A stretch of DNA of 47,220 nucleotides from Hyphomicrobiales bacterium (GCA_016792865.1 JAEUMJ010000016.1:1-47220); one strand, 5' to 3'. Shown: positions 35,193 to 43,760, counted from the stretch's first letter. Translations and numbers: made by a program. Notes: generated from the sequence alone by a model not told the origin.

Positions 35193-35885
35193 TTAGAGCA
35201 GGCTCATCTGGCCACCGTTCGATTGCGGCGGCGGAGGGGCCTTCGGCTTTGGCGGCGGCGCGTTGCGGGCAATCACCGTCGGCTCCATGACAAAGTAATC
35301 ATCCGCAGCGGGGCGCAGGAGCGGCACGATCTTCTCGGCATTCTCGTCGGCGCAATCGAGCCACAGCGCGAAGTCATTGGGGTGGATGATGACGGGGCTG
35401 CGCGTGTGAATCGTCGCGACCAGGGCATTGGCCTCCGTCGTGATGATCGCAGCGGATTCCAGTTCCGAGCCGTCGGCCCCCATCCAGTGTTCCCAGATTC
35501 CGGCAAAAGCCATCAGGCCATCGTCTGGCCGATGGATGAAGTAGGGCTTCTTCCTGCCCGGCACATCGCCTTCCCATTCGTAGAAGCCATCCGCCGGAAT
35601 GAGGCAGCGGCGGCGGCGGATGGCATTGCGGAAGGTTGGCTTTTCCAGGACCGTTTCCGACCGCGCATTGATCAGGGGCTTCCCCGGCGCCACGTCCTTT
35701 GCCCAAGCCGGGACAAAGCCCCAGCGCACCAGGGCGAAATGCCGGTTGTCCCGCCCCTGCCGCACAACCGCCATGGGGCCACCGGGGGTGACATACTGGC
35801 GTGGCGGAAAGTCGGGCTCCTCAAGATAGTTGAAAAGCGTCCGTGTCTCTTCCGGTGAGCGCCTGAAACTGTAAAGTCCGCACAT
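35193..35885 (-). CDS. yedK: SRAP-domain protein (YedK/HMCES-like) with C-terminal tail ending QMSLL
   Basis: The SOS response-associated peptidase family crosslinks to abasic sites in single-stranded DNA through Cys2 and protects them. The catalytic set is present: C2 (MCGLYSF, which fixes the start at 35885), N73 in LINARSET, E103 in DGFYEWEG and H160 in TIHTRSP. After the domain, residues 201-225 are proline/lysine-rich, and the protein ends with QMSLL (226-230), a match to the beta-sliding-clamp-binding consensus. Eukaryotic HMCES carries a PCNA-binding PIP box in a similar tail; the bacterial match is inference. The start codon overlaps that of the divergent NUDIX gene. Confidence 0.92.
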   Translation of the reverse strand: MCGLYSFRRSPEETRTLFNYLEEPDFPPRQYVTPGGPMAVVRQGRDNRHFALVRWGFVPAWAKDVAPGKPLINARSETVLEKPTFRNAIRRRRCLIPADGFYEWEGDVPGRKKPYFIHRPDDGLMAFAGIWEHWMGADGSELESAAIITTEANALVATIHTRSPVIIHPNDFALWLDCADENAEKIVPLLRPAADDYFVMEPTVIARNAPPPKPKAPPPPQSNGGQMSLL

Positions 35886-36303
35886 GGCACCAGAGTCTAG
35901 CAGCACCTCCACCCTCATCAAAGCAGCCTCGGCGTGCGTCTGGCATGACGGCAAGGTGCTCCTGGCGCGCCGCGGCAAGACCCTCGGAAAAGGCACCTGG
36001 GCCTTTCCCGGCGGGCGCGTCGAACCTGGGGAAACGGCTCTCGAAGCGGCTCACCGGGAACTGATGGAGGAAACCGGAGTGACGGCCGATCTCCGGCAAA
36101 TGATCGGGGAATTCCGGATCACCACTCCGGAGGCCCACTTCCACATCATCAGCTTCACCGGCTTCTACCTGTCGGGCGAAGCCGTTGCAGCCAGTGATAG
36201 TGATGCGGTTGCATGGGTGGCGCCGGACGAGCTTCACGCCTATCGACTTTCGCAGAACATCGAGGCTGCGGTGAAACGGGCGCAGATATTGCTATCGCTT
36301 TGA
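35884..36303 (+). CDS. NUDIX hydrolase
   Basis: The 139-residue protein has the NUDIX box [23 protein letters not shown], with REL-M-EE in the right spacing (GX5EX7REUXEEXGU). The substrate could be an ADP-ribose-type or nucleotide pyrophosphate. The ATG at 35884 shares two bases with the start codon of the divergent SRAP gene; no later ATG or GTG lies before the NUDIX domain, so either this start or a nearby alternative must be used. The next gene on the same strand is 110 bp away, after the CtrA box. Confidence 0.88.
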   Translation: MAPESSSTSTLIKAASACVWHDGKVLLARRGKTLGKGTWAFPGGRVEPGETALEAAHRELMEETGVTADLRQMIGEFRITTPEAHFHIISFTGFYLSGEAVAASDSDAVAWVAPDELHAYRLSQNIEAAVKRAQILLSL

Positions 36304-36323
36304 GGAAAAATCTCTTTTCGGCG

Positions 36324-36338
36324 TTAACCTTCAATTAA
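36324..36338 (+). promoter_or_regulatory. CtrA-type box TTAA-N7-TTAA, with GANTC nearby
   Basis: TTAACC TTCAA TTAA matches the full alphaproteobacterial CtrA consensus TTAA-N7-TTAA. A GANTC CcrM methylation site (GACTC) follows at 36344-36348. The pair lies about 75 bp upstream of the small conserved gene at 36414, which suggests cell-cycle control of it. Confidence 0.6.
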
Positions 36339-36413
36339 GGGATGACTCGCTGGCCCGGCATGAACTGCTAAGGTCAACACACCGACGACGAACTGCTGAC
36401 CTCTTCCGTGACC

Positions 36414-36674
36414 ATGCTCAAGCTCGAACAAAAGTCTGCCGCTTCCATGCCTTCGAAAGACGCAAAACAAGTGGCACTGCGATACATTCTCGAAGCTTGG
36501 GAAGAAGCCGTCTATGACGGCCTTGATCCCGATGCGGTGGCCACCGCCGCGATCTTTGCGGCCCTTTCCGACATGATCGCCGTTTATGGCGAGGAACCTG
36601 TTGCCCAGATGTGCGCCCGCTTGCCGGAGCGCATCCGCCACGGTGAGTTCACCGTGATGAAGACGAAGCAGTAA
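36414..36674 (+). CDS. Small conserved alphaproteobacterial protein, unknown function
   Basis: An 86-residue acidic protein, predicted helical (ALRYILEAWEEAVYDGLDPD, then AAIFAALSDMIAVYGEEPVA, and MCARLPERIRHGEFTV). I do not recognise a function. No signal peptide or membrane segment is present. A GTG at 36408 would extend it by two residues; ATG 36414 is preferred. A CtrA box and a GANTC site lie upstream, suggesting cell-cycle-regulated expression. It is convergent with the GNAT gene, whose stop is adjacent. Confidence 0.72.
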   Translation: MLKLEQKSAASMPSKDAKQVALRYILEAWEEAVYDGLDPDAVATAAIFAALSDMIAVYGEEPVAQMCARLPERIRHGEFTVMKTKQ

Positions 36675-37133
36675 TCAGATATCCATCATCATGAAGGTGC
36701 TGTTGGGGTCGGGCTTGTAGCCTGCGAACGGTGCGCATTCACTGAAGCCGTGGCGTGCATAGAGTGCGCGTGCGGGCGCGAAGAAATCGAACGATCCGGT
36801 TTCGAGATAAAGCCGCGAAAGTCCTGCGGTCTTCGCCTCATGCAGCAGGTGCTTCAGGATCGCCGAGCCGACCCCTGCCCGTCGCGCCGTTTTCAACGTA
36901 TGCATGGACTTGATCTCGCCCTCGCTCGCCGACATGCGTTTCAATGCGCCCACGCCCATCAGCGTGTCGCCGTCCCACGCCGACCAGAAGGAGATATCCG
37001 GTTCCTTGAGGCGCGACAGGTCGAAGACGTGCGCCGAGCCTTTCGGCGTCACCGAGATATTCGTGTCGAAGTGATAGCGCAGCATCGCAACCACCTGCTC
37101 GTGATCAAGCCCGCCCTTTTCAATCCGTAACAT
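36675..37133 (-). CDS. GNAT-family N-acetyltransferase
   Basis: The 152-residue protein is a single GNAT domain with the acetyl-CoA loop RRAGVGSAILKHLLHEA at about 88-104 and LYARHGFSEC near the C-terminus. It resembles bacterial GNAT proteins acting on small molecules; the substrate is unknown. The ATG at 37133 has a GAGGGG ribosome-binding site. It follows the XRE-cupin gene by 10 nt and is probably co-transcribed with it. Confidence 0.85.
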   Translation of the reverse strand: MLRIEKGGLDHEQVVAMLRYHFDTNISVTPKGSAHVFDLSRLKEPDISFWSAWDGDTLMGVGALKRMSASEGEIKSMHTLKTARRAGVGSAILKHLLHEAKTAGLSRLYLETGSFDFFAPARALYARHGFSECAPFAGYKPDPNSTFMMMDI

Positions 37134-37143
37134 GCCGTTCCCC

Positions 37144-37698
37144 TCACACCACAAAGATCAGGTATTTCGCGCCGTCTGCAGAAGCCGCGAAGGCCGTGGC
37201 GCCGAAAAGCTTGACGCGCAGGCTGTCGCCGGCGCGAAGATCGAAGGATTGCCCGCCGGATGAAAAGGTCATCGCGCCCGCCAGCATCACGAAATAATGT
37301 TCGATGCCGCTGCGCGGCTCCCGGTCATAGGTGATCGTCGCTCCGGGCTGCAATTCGCCCTGCACCACTTCGCCGGCAAAGCCCTGGGCGGGCGGAAGCA
37401 CGGCGCGGCGCGTGAAACCGGACTTGCGGTCGTGCCAGACAGGCTGGTCCTTTGCCCGCAGGACAGCCGCCCCTTCGCCCTCCACCATCAGCATCAGGCG
37501 CGACATGGTGAGCCCATAGGCCGCGCACAGCCGCCCCAGCACCTGCGCCGTAGGGCTGACCTCCGCGTTCTCCAGCCGCGAAAGCGTGGCCCGGCTGACG
37601 CCACTGTCCTCGGCCAATGCCTCCAGTGAAAGGCCGCGTTCCATCCGCAGCGCCTTCAACCGGTCGGCCAGTTTGCGGTCTGAAACATCTCCGTCCAT
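37144..37698 (-). CDS. XRE-family regulator with C-terminal cupin domain
   Basis: The 184-residue protein has an N-terminal XRE helix-turn-helix (LADRLKALRMERGLSLEALA, then SGVSRATLSRLENAEVSP) at about 10-62 and a C-terminal cupin sensor domain (PRSGIEHYFVMLAGAM, SGGQSFDLRAGDSLRV). Such XRE-cupin proteins (SutR/PuuR-like) regulate small-molecule metabolism, often themselves. An 11-bp near-perfect inverted repeat overlaps the start codon, supporting autoregulation. It precedes the GNAT gene by 10 nt. Confidence 0.88.
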   Translation of the reverse strand: MDGDVSDRKLADRLKALRMERGLSLEALAEDSGVSRATLSRLENAEVSPTAQVLGRLCAAYGLTMSRLMLMVEGEGAAVLRAKDQPVWHDRKSGFTRRAVLPPAQGFAGEVVQGELQPGATITYDREPRSGIEHYFVMLAGAMTFSSGGQSFDLRAGDSLRVKLFGATAFAASADGAKYLIFVV

Positions 37699-37722
37699 AT
37701 TCGGGAAAATCTCCCAAATATG
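37696..37722. promoter_or_regulatory. Inverted repeat over the XRE-cupin start codon
   Basis: Arms CATATTCGGGA (37696-37706) and TCCCAAATATG (37712-37722) pair at 10 of 11 positions around a 5-nt spacer. The left arm includes the ATG of the XRE-cupin gene. It is a likely autoregulatory operator. Confidence 0.6.
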
Positions 37723-37750
37723 AGAACAAGTCAAGTCCCCGGATCGAGGT

Positions 37751-38743
37751 TCAGCCGCGCACGTCCACCACGACGCGGCCCCGGGTCTTGCCTGCAACGA
37801 TGTCGGCGGCGACGCGCGGCACGTCATCGAGCTTCACATGGGTCGTCAGGGCTTCGAGCTTGCTCCTGTCGAGGTCGCGCGCAATGCGTTGCCAGCAGGC
37901 AATGCGGCGCGGCTGCGGCGTGGTCACGGAGTTCACGCCGACAAGCTTCACGCCACGCAGGATGAAGGGCGCAACGGTGGTCGGAAGGTCCATGCCGCCC
38001 GCCAGCCCTGTCGCTGCCACCGTGCCTTCCGGCAGCACCTGTGAAATCGCATTGGCCAGCATGACCGAACCGACCGTATCGACAACACCGGCCCAGCGCG
38101 CCTTGGCGAGCGGCTTCACCGGCCCCTGAAGCTCCTTGCGGTCGATGATCGACGCTGCACCCAGCCCCTTGAGGAAGGCTTCTTCTTCCGGCCGTCCCGT
38201 TGCGGCCACGACCGTGAAGCCGAGCTTGGACAGGATGGCCACCGCCGTCGAGCCGACGCCACCCGCCGCTCCCGTGACCAGCACTTCACCTTGCGCGGGC
38301 TGCACGCCCTGCTCTTCCAGCGCCATCACGCAGAGCATGGCGGTATAGCCCGCCACGCCAACGGCCATGGCATCTGCGGTGGAGAAGCCCGCCGGAAGGG
38401 GCACCAGCCAGTCGCCATTCACCCGCGCCACTTCCGAAAAGCCGCCATAGTGACCTTCGCCCACGCCCCAGCCGCCCAGCACAACCTTGTCACCCGGCTT
38501 CCACTGCGGGTGCGAGGACGTGCGCACCGTGCCCGCAAGATCAATGCCCGGAATGAGCGGCCAGCGCCGGATGATCGGCCCCTTGCCCGTGATCGCGAGG
38601 CCATCCTTGTAGTTCACCGAGGAGTGGGCGACATCGATGGTGACATTGCCTTCCATCAGGTCGGCTTCCGTGAGGCGGACGAACTCCACCTTCTGTCCAT
38701 CATCTGTCTTGCTTACAAGAATGGCGCGAAACGTATCGGTCAC
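37751..38743 (-). CDS. acuI: Acryloyl-CoA reductase-type MDR dehydrogenase (AcuI/YhdH)
   Basis: The 330-residue zinc-independent medium-chain reductase has HSSVNYKDGLAITGKGPIIR, PLIPGIDLAGTV, GGWGVGEGHYGGFSEVARV, the NADPH loop VTGAAGGVGSTAVAIL and a C-terminal GRVVVDVRG. AcuI reduces acryloyl-CoA to propionyl-CoA in DMSP and 3-hydroxypropionate pathways; YhdH is the generic homologue. The GTG start at 38743 lies one base after the dihydroorotase stop, so the genes are coupled. Confidence 0.87.
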   Translation of the reverse strand: MTDTFRAILVSKTDDGQKVEFVRLTEADLMEGNVTIDVAHSSVNYKDGLAITGKGPIIRRWPLIPGIDLAGTVRTSSHPQWKPGDKVVLGGWGVGEGHYGGFSEVARVNGDWLVPLPAGFSTADAMAVGVAGYTAMLCVMALEEQGVQPAQGEVLVTGAAGGVGSTAVAILSKLGFTVVAATGRPEEEAFLKGLGAASIIDRKELQGPVKPLAKARWAGVVDTVGSVMLANAISQVLPEGTVAATGLAGGMDLPTTVAPFILRGVKLVGVNSVTTPQPRRIACWQRIARDLDRSKLEALTTHVKLDDVPRVAADIVAGKTRGRVVVDVRG

Positions 38744-38744
38744 T

Positions 38745-40082
38745 TCACTTCTCCGGTATCAAGGCTTCAATGAATTTTGCGGGTTGCCCCGTGGCTGGCC
38801 CCATGATCTCGCCCTGCCACATCACGCAGTGCCCGCGCACGAACGTGCCCACGGGCCAGCCGATCACGCGCTCGCCATCGTATGGCGTCCATTTGCTGCG
38901 GCTCTCGATCCACGCATCGCGGATCGTCTCCGTCCGCGAAAGATCGACGATGGTGAAGTCTGCATCATAGCCTTCCATGATGCGCCCCTTGCGCGACAGG
39001 CCGAAGATGCGCTGCGGGCCGTGGGAGGTGAGATCCACGAAACGTTCGAGGCTGAGGCGGCCATGGTTCACATGCGTCAGCATCACCGGCACCAGGGTTT
39101 GCACGCCGGTCATTCCGGAGGGCGACTGCGGATAGGGCTTGGCCTTCTCTTCCAGCGTGTGCGGCGCGTGATCAGACCCCAGAACATCCACGAGGCCGGA
39201 ATTGATGGCGGACCACAGGCCCTCGCGGTGACGCTTGTCGCGCACGGGGGGATTCATCTGGATCCGCGTGCCGAGCCGTGTGTAGTCATCGGCAGAGAGG
39301 GTCAGATGGTGGGGAGTCACTTCCACCGTCGCCACATCACGATGGGCAGCGAGCAGCGGCAATTCCTGCGCCGTCGAGACATGCAGGATATGGATGCGCT
39401 TGCCGTGCTTGCGTGCGATGCGCAGAAGCCGGGTCGTGCACAGCACCGCGGCCTCGACATCGCGCCAGACGGGGTGGCTCGACGCATCGCCGGCCACCTG
39501 ATGGCCGACGCGCTCCCGCAGGCGGAACTCGTCTTCGCTGTGGAACGCCGCACGCCGCGACAGGCGGGAAATGATGTCATCGAGGCCGCCGTCGTCATCC
39601 ACCAGAAGATCGCCGGTCGAGGAGCCGGCAAAGACCTTGATCCCTGCCGAGCCTTCCAGCCTTTCAAATGTCCCGATGTCCTGGACATTCTCGCGCGTCC
39701 CGCCCACGTAGAACGCAAAGTCGCAGAACATGCGGTTCCGGGCGCGGGCCACCTTGTCGGCCAGGGCTTCGGCGCTTGTCGTGGTCGGCTTGGTATTGGG
39801 CATCTCAAAAACCAGGGTCACGCCACCGGCAACGGCGGCGCGACTGCCCGATTCAAGGTCTTCCTTGTGGGTGGGGCCGGGTTCACGGAAATGCACCTGG
39901 CTGTCGATCACGCCCGGCAGGATATGCAACTTCCGGCAATCCCGAACAGCCGCGGCCACAAGCCCGGAGACATCACCCACGGCCACAATCCGGCCCTTGT
40001 CCACAGCAATGTCGCGAATCCCCACGCCATCCTGATTGACCACCGTTCCGCCCTTGAGGATGAGATCAACCTGACGTGACAT
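38745..40082 (-). CDS. pyrC: Dihydroorotase (class I)
   Basis: The 445-residue zinc amidohydrolase cyclises N-carbamoyl aspartate to dihydroorotate in pyrimidine synthesis. It has the HxH metal motif and following region DSQVHFREPGPTHKEDLESG, FEMPNTKPTT, a lysine in GIKVFAGSSTG expected to be carboxylated, NPPVRDKR and the Asp in LGSDHAPHTLEEK. Related allantoinases or hydantoinases share the fold; the class I DHOase match is best. The ATG at 40082 lies 65 bp from the divergent ygfZ start. It is the first gene of a coupled pair with acuI. Confidence 0.88.
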   Translation of the reverse strand: MSRQVDLILKGGTVVNQDGVGIRDIAVDKGRIVAVGDVSGLVAAAVRDCRKLHILPGVIDSQVHFREPGPTHKEDLESGSRAAVAGGVTLVFEMPNTKPTTTSAEALADKVARARNRMFCDFAFYVGGTRENVQDIGTFERLEGSAGIKVFAGSSTGDLLVDDDGGLDDIISRLSRRAAFHSEDEFRLRERVGHQVAGDASSHPVWRDVEAAVLCTTRLLRIARKHGKRIHILHVSTAQELPLLAAHRDVATVEVTPHHLTLSADDYTRLGTRIQMNPPVRDKRHREGLWSAINSGLVDVLGSDHAPHTLEEKAKPYPQSPSGMTGVQTLVPVMLTHVNHGRLSLERFVDLTSHGPQRIFGLSRKGRIMEGYDADFTIVDLSRTETIRDAWIESRSKWTPYDGERVIGWPVGTFVRGHCVMWQGEIMGPATGQPAKFIEALIPEK

Positions 40083-40147
40083 TGCCGGCCTTTCTTGATT
40101 GCGGTTCAAGGCTTTCGTAAAGATGTTGTTCAACCGACGCAAGGCAC

Positions 40148-40966
40148 ATGGCTTCACCCTTCGCAGCACAAATTCTCCCCTCCCGCGCCGTCATCCGGCT
40201 TGCGGGCGAAGCACCGCTGGAATTCCTCCACAACCTGCTCACCTGCCAGCTTGCGGGAATGCCGGAGCGGACCTGGGCCTATGGCGCCCTGCTCTCGCCG
40301 CAGGGCAAGATCCAGCATGATGTCTTCGTCATCCACGAGGGCGGAACGGTGTTCGTGGATTGCGCTGCATCGCAGGTTGCGGGTCTGATGCAGAAGCTGA
40401 AGCTCTATCGCCTCCGTGCGCGGATCGAAATCACGCCCGACGACAGCCTCGCCGTTTCGGTCGGAAGCGAGGAAGGACTGGCTGCAACCGATCCACGCCT
40501 CGCGGCGATGGGCCTTCGTGCCATCACCGGCGCCCGATCCCTTCCGGCCGGGGAAGGCCACGACGAAGCCCGCATCGTCAATGGACTGGCCGACAGCGAC
40601 GACGACATCGGCGAGAACCAGCTCTTCCCCCACGAAGCCAACTTCGACTTCCTGCATGGTGTCAGCTTCTCGAAGGGCTGCTACATCGGCCAGGAGGTTG
40701 TCTCCCGCATGCAGCATCGCGGCACGGCAAGGAGCCGCATCCTGCCTGTCCGGGCGGAACAGTCACTTCCCGCCAAGGGCACCACGATCAGGAGCGGCGA
40801 AACACTGGTGGGCGAAATGCTGTCGTCCCGCGGGCCGCTGGGCCTTGCGCTCGTCCGCCTCGACAGGCTGGCAGAAGCATCTGCGCCACTGCTGACAGAT
40901 GCTGTCAGGTTGACGGTGCAGAAGCCGGCCTGGATGCCTCTTTCCATCACCAGTGCGGACTCCTGA
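40148..40966 (+). CDS. ygfZ: Folate-binding protein YgfZ
   Basis: The 272-residue tetrahydrofolate-binding protein supports Fe-S cluster enzyme maturation and repair. The signature KGCYIGQE lies at 176-183, and the GcvT-like fold includes [26 protein letters not shown] and a C-terminal tail. The ATG at 40148 heads a four-gene unit with tag, the HD protein and the phosphatase, separated by 1 nt from tag. Confidence 0.94.
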   Translation: MASPFAAQILPSRAVIRLAGEAPLEFLHNLLTCQLAGMPERTWAYGALLSPQGKIQHDVFVIHEGGTVFVDCAASQVAGLMQKLKLYRLRARIEITPDDSLAVSVGSEEGLAATDPRLAAMGLRAITGARSLPAGEGHDEARIVNGLADSDDDIGENQLFPHEANFDFLHGVSFSKGCYIGQEVVSRMQHRGTARSRILPVRAEQSLPAKGTTIRSGETLVGEMLSSRGPLGLALVRLDRLAEASAPLLTDAVRLTVQKPAWMPLSITSADS

Positions 40967-40967
40967 A

Positions 40968-41555
40968 ATGACCCTCGAACCCCACACCGACGGCAAATAC
41001 CGCTGCCCGTGGTGCGGCACCGACGAACTCTATGTGCATTATCACGACACCGATTGGGGGGTGCCGGAATACGATTCCCGCGCACTGTTCGAGAAGCTCA
41101 TTCTCGATGGCTTCCAGGCCGGGTTGTCGTGGATCACCATCCTCCGCAAGCGCGAGAATTTCCGCGCCGCGTTCGATGGCTTCGATCCTGAACGGATTGC
41201 AGGCTACGACGGCCGCAAGATCGAGGCGCTGATGGCCGACACGGGCATCGTGCGCAACAGGCTCAAGATCGAGGCCGCAATCACCAGCGCACAAGCCTAT
41301 CTCCGGATCGATGACTTCTCAGGCCATCTCTGGGGATTCATTGACGGCAAGCCCGTTCAGAACCGGGTGACCAGCCTCAAGCAGGTGCCTGCCGAAACAC
41401 CCCTGGCGCAGAAAATCTCCAAGGATCTGAAAAAGCGCGGATTCCGTTTCGTTGGCCCCACCATCGTCTATGCCTTCATGCAGGCTTGCGGATTGGTGAA
41501 CGATCACCTCGTGCAATGTCACCGCCATGAAGCCGTGAAGAAACTGGCCAGATGA
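40968..41555 (+). CDS. tag: DNA-3-methyladenine glycosylase I
   Basis: The 195-residue constitutive Tag-type enzyme removes 3-methyladenine from DNA. It contains RCPWCG with a zinc-binding cysteine, YHDTDWGVPEYDSR with a ligand histidine, the helix-hairpin region AGLSWITILRKRENF, and the C-terminal VNDHLVQCHRH with the other zinc ligands. It starts one base after the ygfZ stop and its end overlaps the HD gene by 4 nt. Confidence 0.94.
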   Translation: MTLEPHTDGKYRCPWCGTDELYVHYHDTDWGVPEYDSRALFEKLILDGFQAGLSWITILRKRENFRAAFDGFDPERIAGYDGRKIEALMADTGIVRNRLKIEAAITSAQAYLRIDDFSGHLWGFIDGKPVQNRVTSLKQVPAETPLAQKISKDLKKRGFRFVGPTIVYAFMQACGLVNDHLVQCHRHEAVKKLAR

Positions 41556-42160
41556 ACGCCACCCCGCCCCGCGCATGGCAACGCATGTTGTCGGGCCGGA
41601 GGCTCGACCTGCTGGACCCCTCGCCGCTCGACATCGAGATTGCCGACATCGCCCACGGCCTCGCCCGTGTGGCCCGCTGGAACGGACAGACCCATGGTGA
41701 CCACGCCTTCTCGGTGGCCCAGCACTGTGTGACGGTGGAAGCCATTTTCGCCCATCTCAATCCGGCTGCGACAACGGCTGAACGCCTGATCGCGCTGCTG
41801 CACGATGCGCCGGAATACGTGATCGGCGACATGATCTCGCCGTTCAAGGCTGCCCTCGGCGTTGACTACAAGGCGTTCGAGAACCGCTTGCTGTCCGCCA
41901 TTCATCTCCGCTTCGGACTGCCCGCTGCGCCCCGCGCCGAGCTGGTGGACCAGATCAAGCATGCGGATCGGGTGGCTGCCTATCTCGAAGCCACGCAGTT
42001 GGCGGGCTTCTCGGTTGAGGAAGCCCGCCGGTTCTTCGGCAGTCCCAAGGGCCTCACCGGCCTCGCTGCGGAATACAGCCATGGCCTTTCACCCTTGCCT
42101 CCGACCAAAGCCGCATCGCAATATCTCGCCGCTTTCGCCACATTGCAGGGCAAGCCATGA
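41552..42160 (+). CDS. HD-domain phosphohydrolase (YfbR-like)
   Basis: The 202-residue protein has an HD-type metal site in ALLHDAPEYVIGDMISPFK and an upstream histidine in HGDHAFSVAQHC; another acidic/histidine pair is in IKHADRVAA. It resembles YfbR-like 5'-deoxynucleotidases; the substrate is unproven. It overlaps tag before it and the phosphatase after it by 4 nt each, so it is translated with them. Confidence 0.86.
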   Translation: MNATPPRAWQRMLSGRRLDLLDPSPLDIEIADIAHGLARVARWNGQTHGDHAFSVAQHCVTVEAIFAHLNPAATTAERLIALLHDAPEYVIGDMISPFKAALGVDYKAFENRLLSAIHLRFGLPAAPRAELVDQIKHADRVAAYLEATQLAGFSVEEARRFFGSPKGLTGLAAEYSHGLSPLPPTKAASQYLAAFATLQGKP

Positions 42161-42666
42161 TCATTGTGACCAGCCTTCGCGACTCGCACGCGCAACTTGC
42201 CGCGCATCGGGCAACACGCGCGATCAGCATCCTCAGTCCTGACACGCCCCATCCGGATTTTCCGGTGCTGCAGCAGGGCCAGCACCTCCGCCTCACCTTT
42301 CATGACGTGATTGCCGACGGCGGCGGCCTGCAAGGCCCGCAAATGCGTGACGCAGAGCGTCTGGTGCAATTCATCTCCGGCTGGGATCAGCAAGCGCCGC
42401 TGCTCATTCATTGCTGGGCGGGAATCAGCCGCTCCACGGCGGCAGCCTTCGCCGCCATGTGCCTGTTGCGGGAAAAGGAAGACGAGGCCGACCTGGCAAA
42501 CGAGTTGCGGGACGCATCGCCATCGGCCACCCCGAACCGGCTGATCGTTTCTCAGGTGGATGACATCCTCGGCCGCAAGGGCCGCATGGTGAAAGCCATC
42601 GCCGCAATCGGGCGCGGCGCCGACGCCTTCGAAGGCACTCCCTTCATCGTCCGGACTAGAAGCTGA
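42157..42666 (+). CDS. Protein tyrosine phosphatase-like protein
   Basis: The 169-residue protein carries the cysteine-phosphatase loop HCWAGISRST (HCX5R, C86, R92). An upstream aspartate (FHDVIAD region) could be the general acid. It lies at the end of the ygfZ-tag-HD unit, overlapping the HD gene by 4 nt. Whether it acts on protein, inositol phosphate or another substrate is unknown. Confidence 0.85.
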   Translation: MIIVTSLRDSHAQLAAHRATRAISILSPDTPHPDFPVLQQGQHLRLTFHDVIADGGGLQGPQMRDAERLVQFISGWDQQAPLLIHCWAGISRSTAAAFAAMCLLREKEDEADLANELRDASPSATPNRLIVSQVDDILGRKGRMVKAIAAIGRGADAFEGTPFIVRTRS

Positions 42667-42710
42667 GCGGCGGAACGCATCTTTGCGGTCATCCCCATGG
42701 ACGGAAACGG

Positions 42711-42732
42711 AAAAAGGCGCCACAGGGGCGCC
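42711..42732 (-). terminator. Terminator of the SleB-type hydrolase gene
   Basis: On the minus strand GGCGCC-CCTGT-GGCGCC is followed by TTTTT (42715-42711). It lies between the convergent phosphatase and sleB genes, 36 bp past the sleB stop. Confidence 0.75.
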
Positions 42733-42767
42733 CTTGAAACGTCCGGATGATTCCCCGGCGCGAGGCC

Positions 42768-43760
42768 TTAGCCGTTGGTGTAGAAGATGTGGGTGCCGAT
42801 CTTGACCAGCTTGCGCATCGACTTGGCCCAGCGCGGCTTCACGTAATCGGCATGATAGTTGGTCGCCGTGCTCATGGCCGACCCCATGTTCACGTCACCG
42901 CTGATCGCCTTCTGGGCGATTCGCTTCGAGCGGGCCCATGCTGCGGGGCTTTTCACGTCGTCCGGAAGACCGTCACAGGCAAAGGAGAACTGGCAGGAGT
43001 TGCGCCGCTGCGAACCCTGATAGACGACTCCGCAAATGGTCTTGGGATAGGCCGGGTTCTTGGTCCGGTTGAGAATGACCTTCGCCACCGCCAACTGACC
43101 CATTTCCGATTCCGACCGCGCCTCAAAGTAGACGGCACGGGCGAGGCAGTTTTCCTCTGCAAGCTGAATGCGGCGCTTTGCCAGTTCCTGCTTCTTGCTG
43201 GATTTCGAGGCGCCGGGCGCGCCAATGGCCACACCATTGTTCTCGGCGGCAAGCGCCAGGCGCTTCACGGCCTTGGCGGACACGTCCTGCTCGGCTTTCA
43301 GGTTGATCGAAGCCGGCTCGATATGAATGAGCTTGTCCTTGGCACCCTTTTTCTTTGCACCCGGCTGGGCCGGATCCGTTTCAGCCAGCATGGCAGAACG
43401 TGGGCTGTCAGGAACGAAAAGGTCACCCTTGCCGTCAGGCTGCACGGTTTGCTTGCGCAACTGCGCCAGGGCGGCGGATTGGAAGGTTTCGCTTTCCGGA
43501 AGAAGCGAACTCTTGCTCGCCAGTTCGGTGGTCTGGGGAAGCGAGGGAATGCCCGGAACGGAAACGATCGAGGCTTCTGCCGTGTGGGCCGATGCATTGC
43601 GGCCAATGTAATGGCCGGCAAACGCGAAAGCGGCGATCAGCATGATGCCGCCCAGGACGATCGGCGAATATTCAGAGAGTGCGCTACGAGGCTCTTCGAG
43701 CTCCAGGTCAAAGGAGTCGTCAACCCAAGATCGCCGCCCGCGATATTCTGGTGCCCTCAA
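42768..43760 (-). CDS. Cell wall hydrolase, SleB domain, membrane-anchored
   Basis: The 330-residue protein has a cytoplasmic N-terminus, one membrane helix (about 33-52) and a C-terminal SleB/Hydrolase_2 domain: CLARAVYFEARSESEMGQLA, VILNRTKNPAYPKTICGVVY, CQFSFACDG and NYHADYVKPRWAKSM. The family is a peptidoglycan lytic enzyme. The start is TTG at 43760: no ATG lies before the membrane helix, and GGAG precedes it. Its upstream region has a CtrA-like site. Its terminator lies at 42711-42732. Confidence 0.87.
   Translation of the reverse strand: MRAPEYRGRRSWVDDSFDLELEEPRSALSEYSPIVLGGIMLIAAFAFAGHYIGRNASAHTAEASIVSVPGIPSLPQTTELASKSSLLPESETFQSAALAQLRKQTVQPDGKGDLFVPDSPRSAMLAETDPAQPGAKKKGAKDKLIHIEPASINLKAEQDVSAKAVKRLALAAENNGVAIGAPGASKSSKKQELAKRRIQLAEENCLARAVYFEARSESEMGQLAVAKVILNRTKNPAYPKTICGVVYQGSQRRNSCQFSFACDGLPDDVKSPAAWARSKRIAQKAISGDVNMGSAMSTATNYHADYVKPRWAKSMRKLVKIGTHIFYTNG

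Noticed and set aside
38637..40079. 480-codon open frame on the plus strand opposite dihydroorotase
   Set aside because: Shadow of pyrC/acuI; low-complexity, His/Arg-rich translation without family motifs.
40148..40966. YgfZ as a glycine cleavage T protein (GcvT)
   Set aside because: The KGCYIGQE signature and length identify YgfZ; no gcvH/gcvP neighbours.
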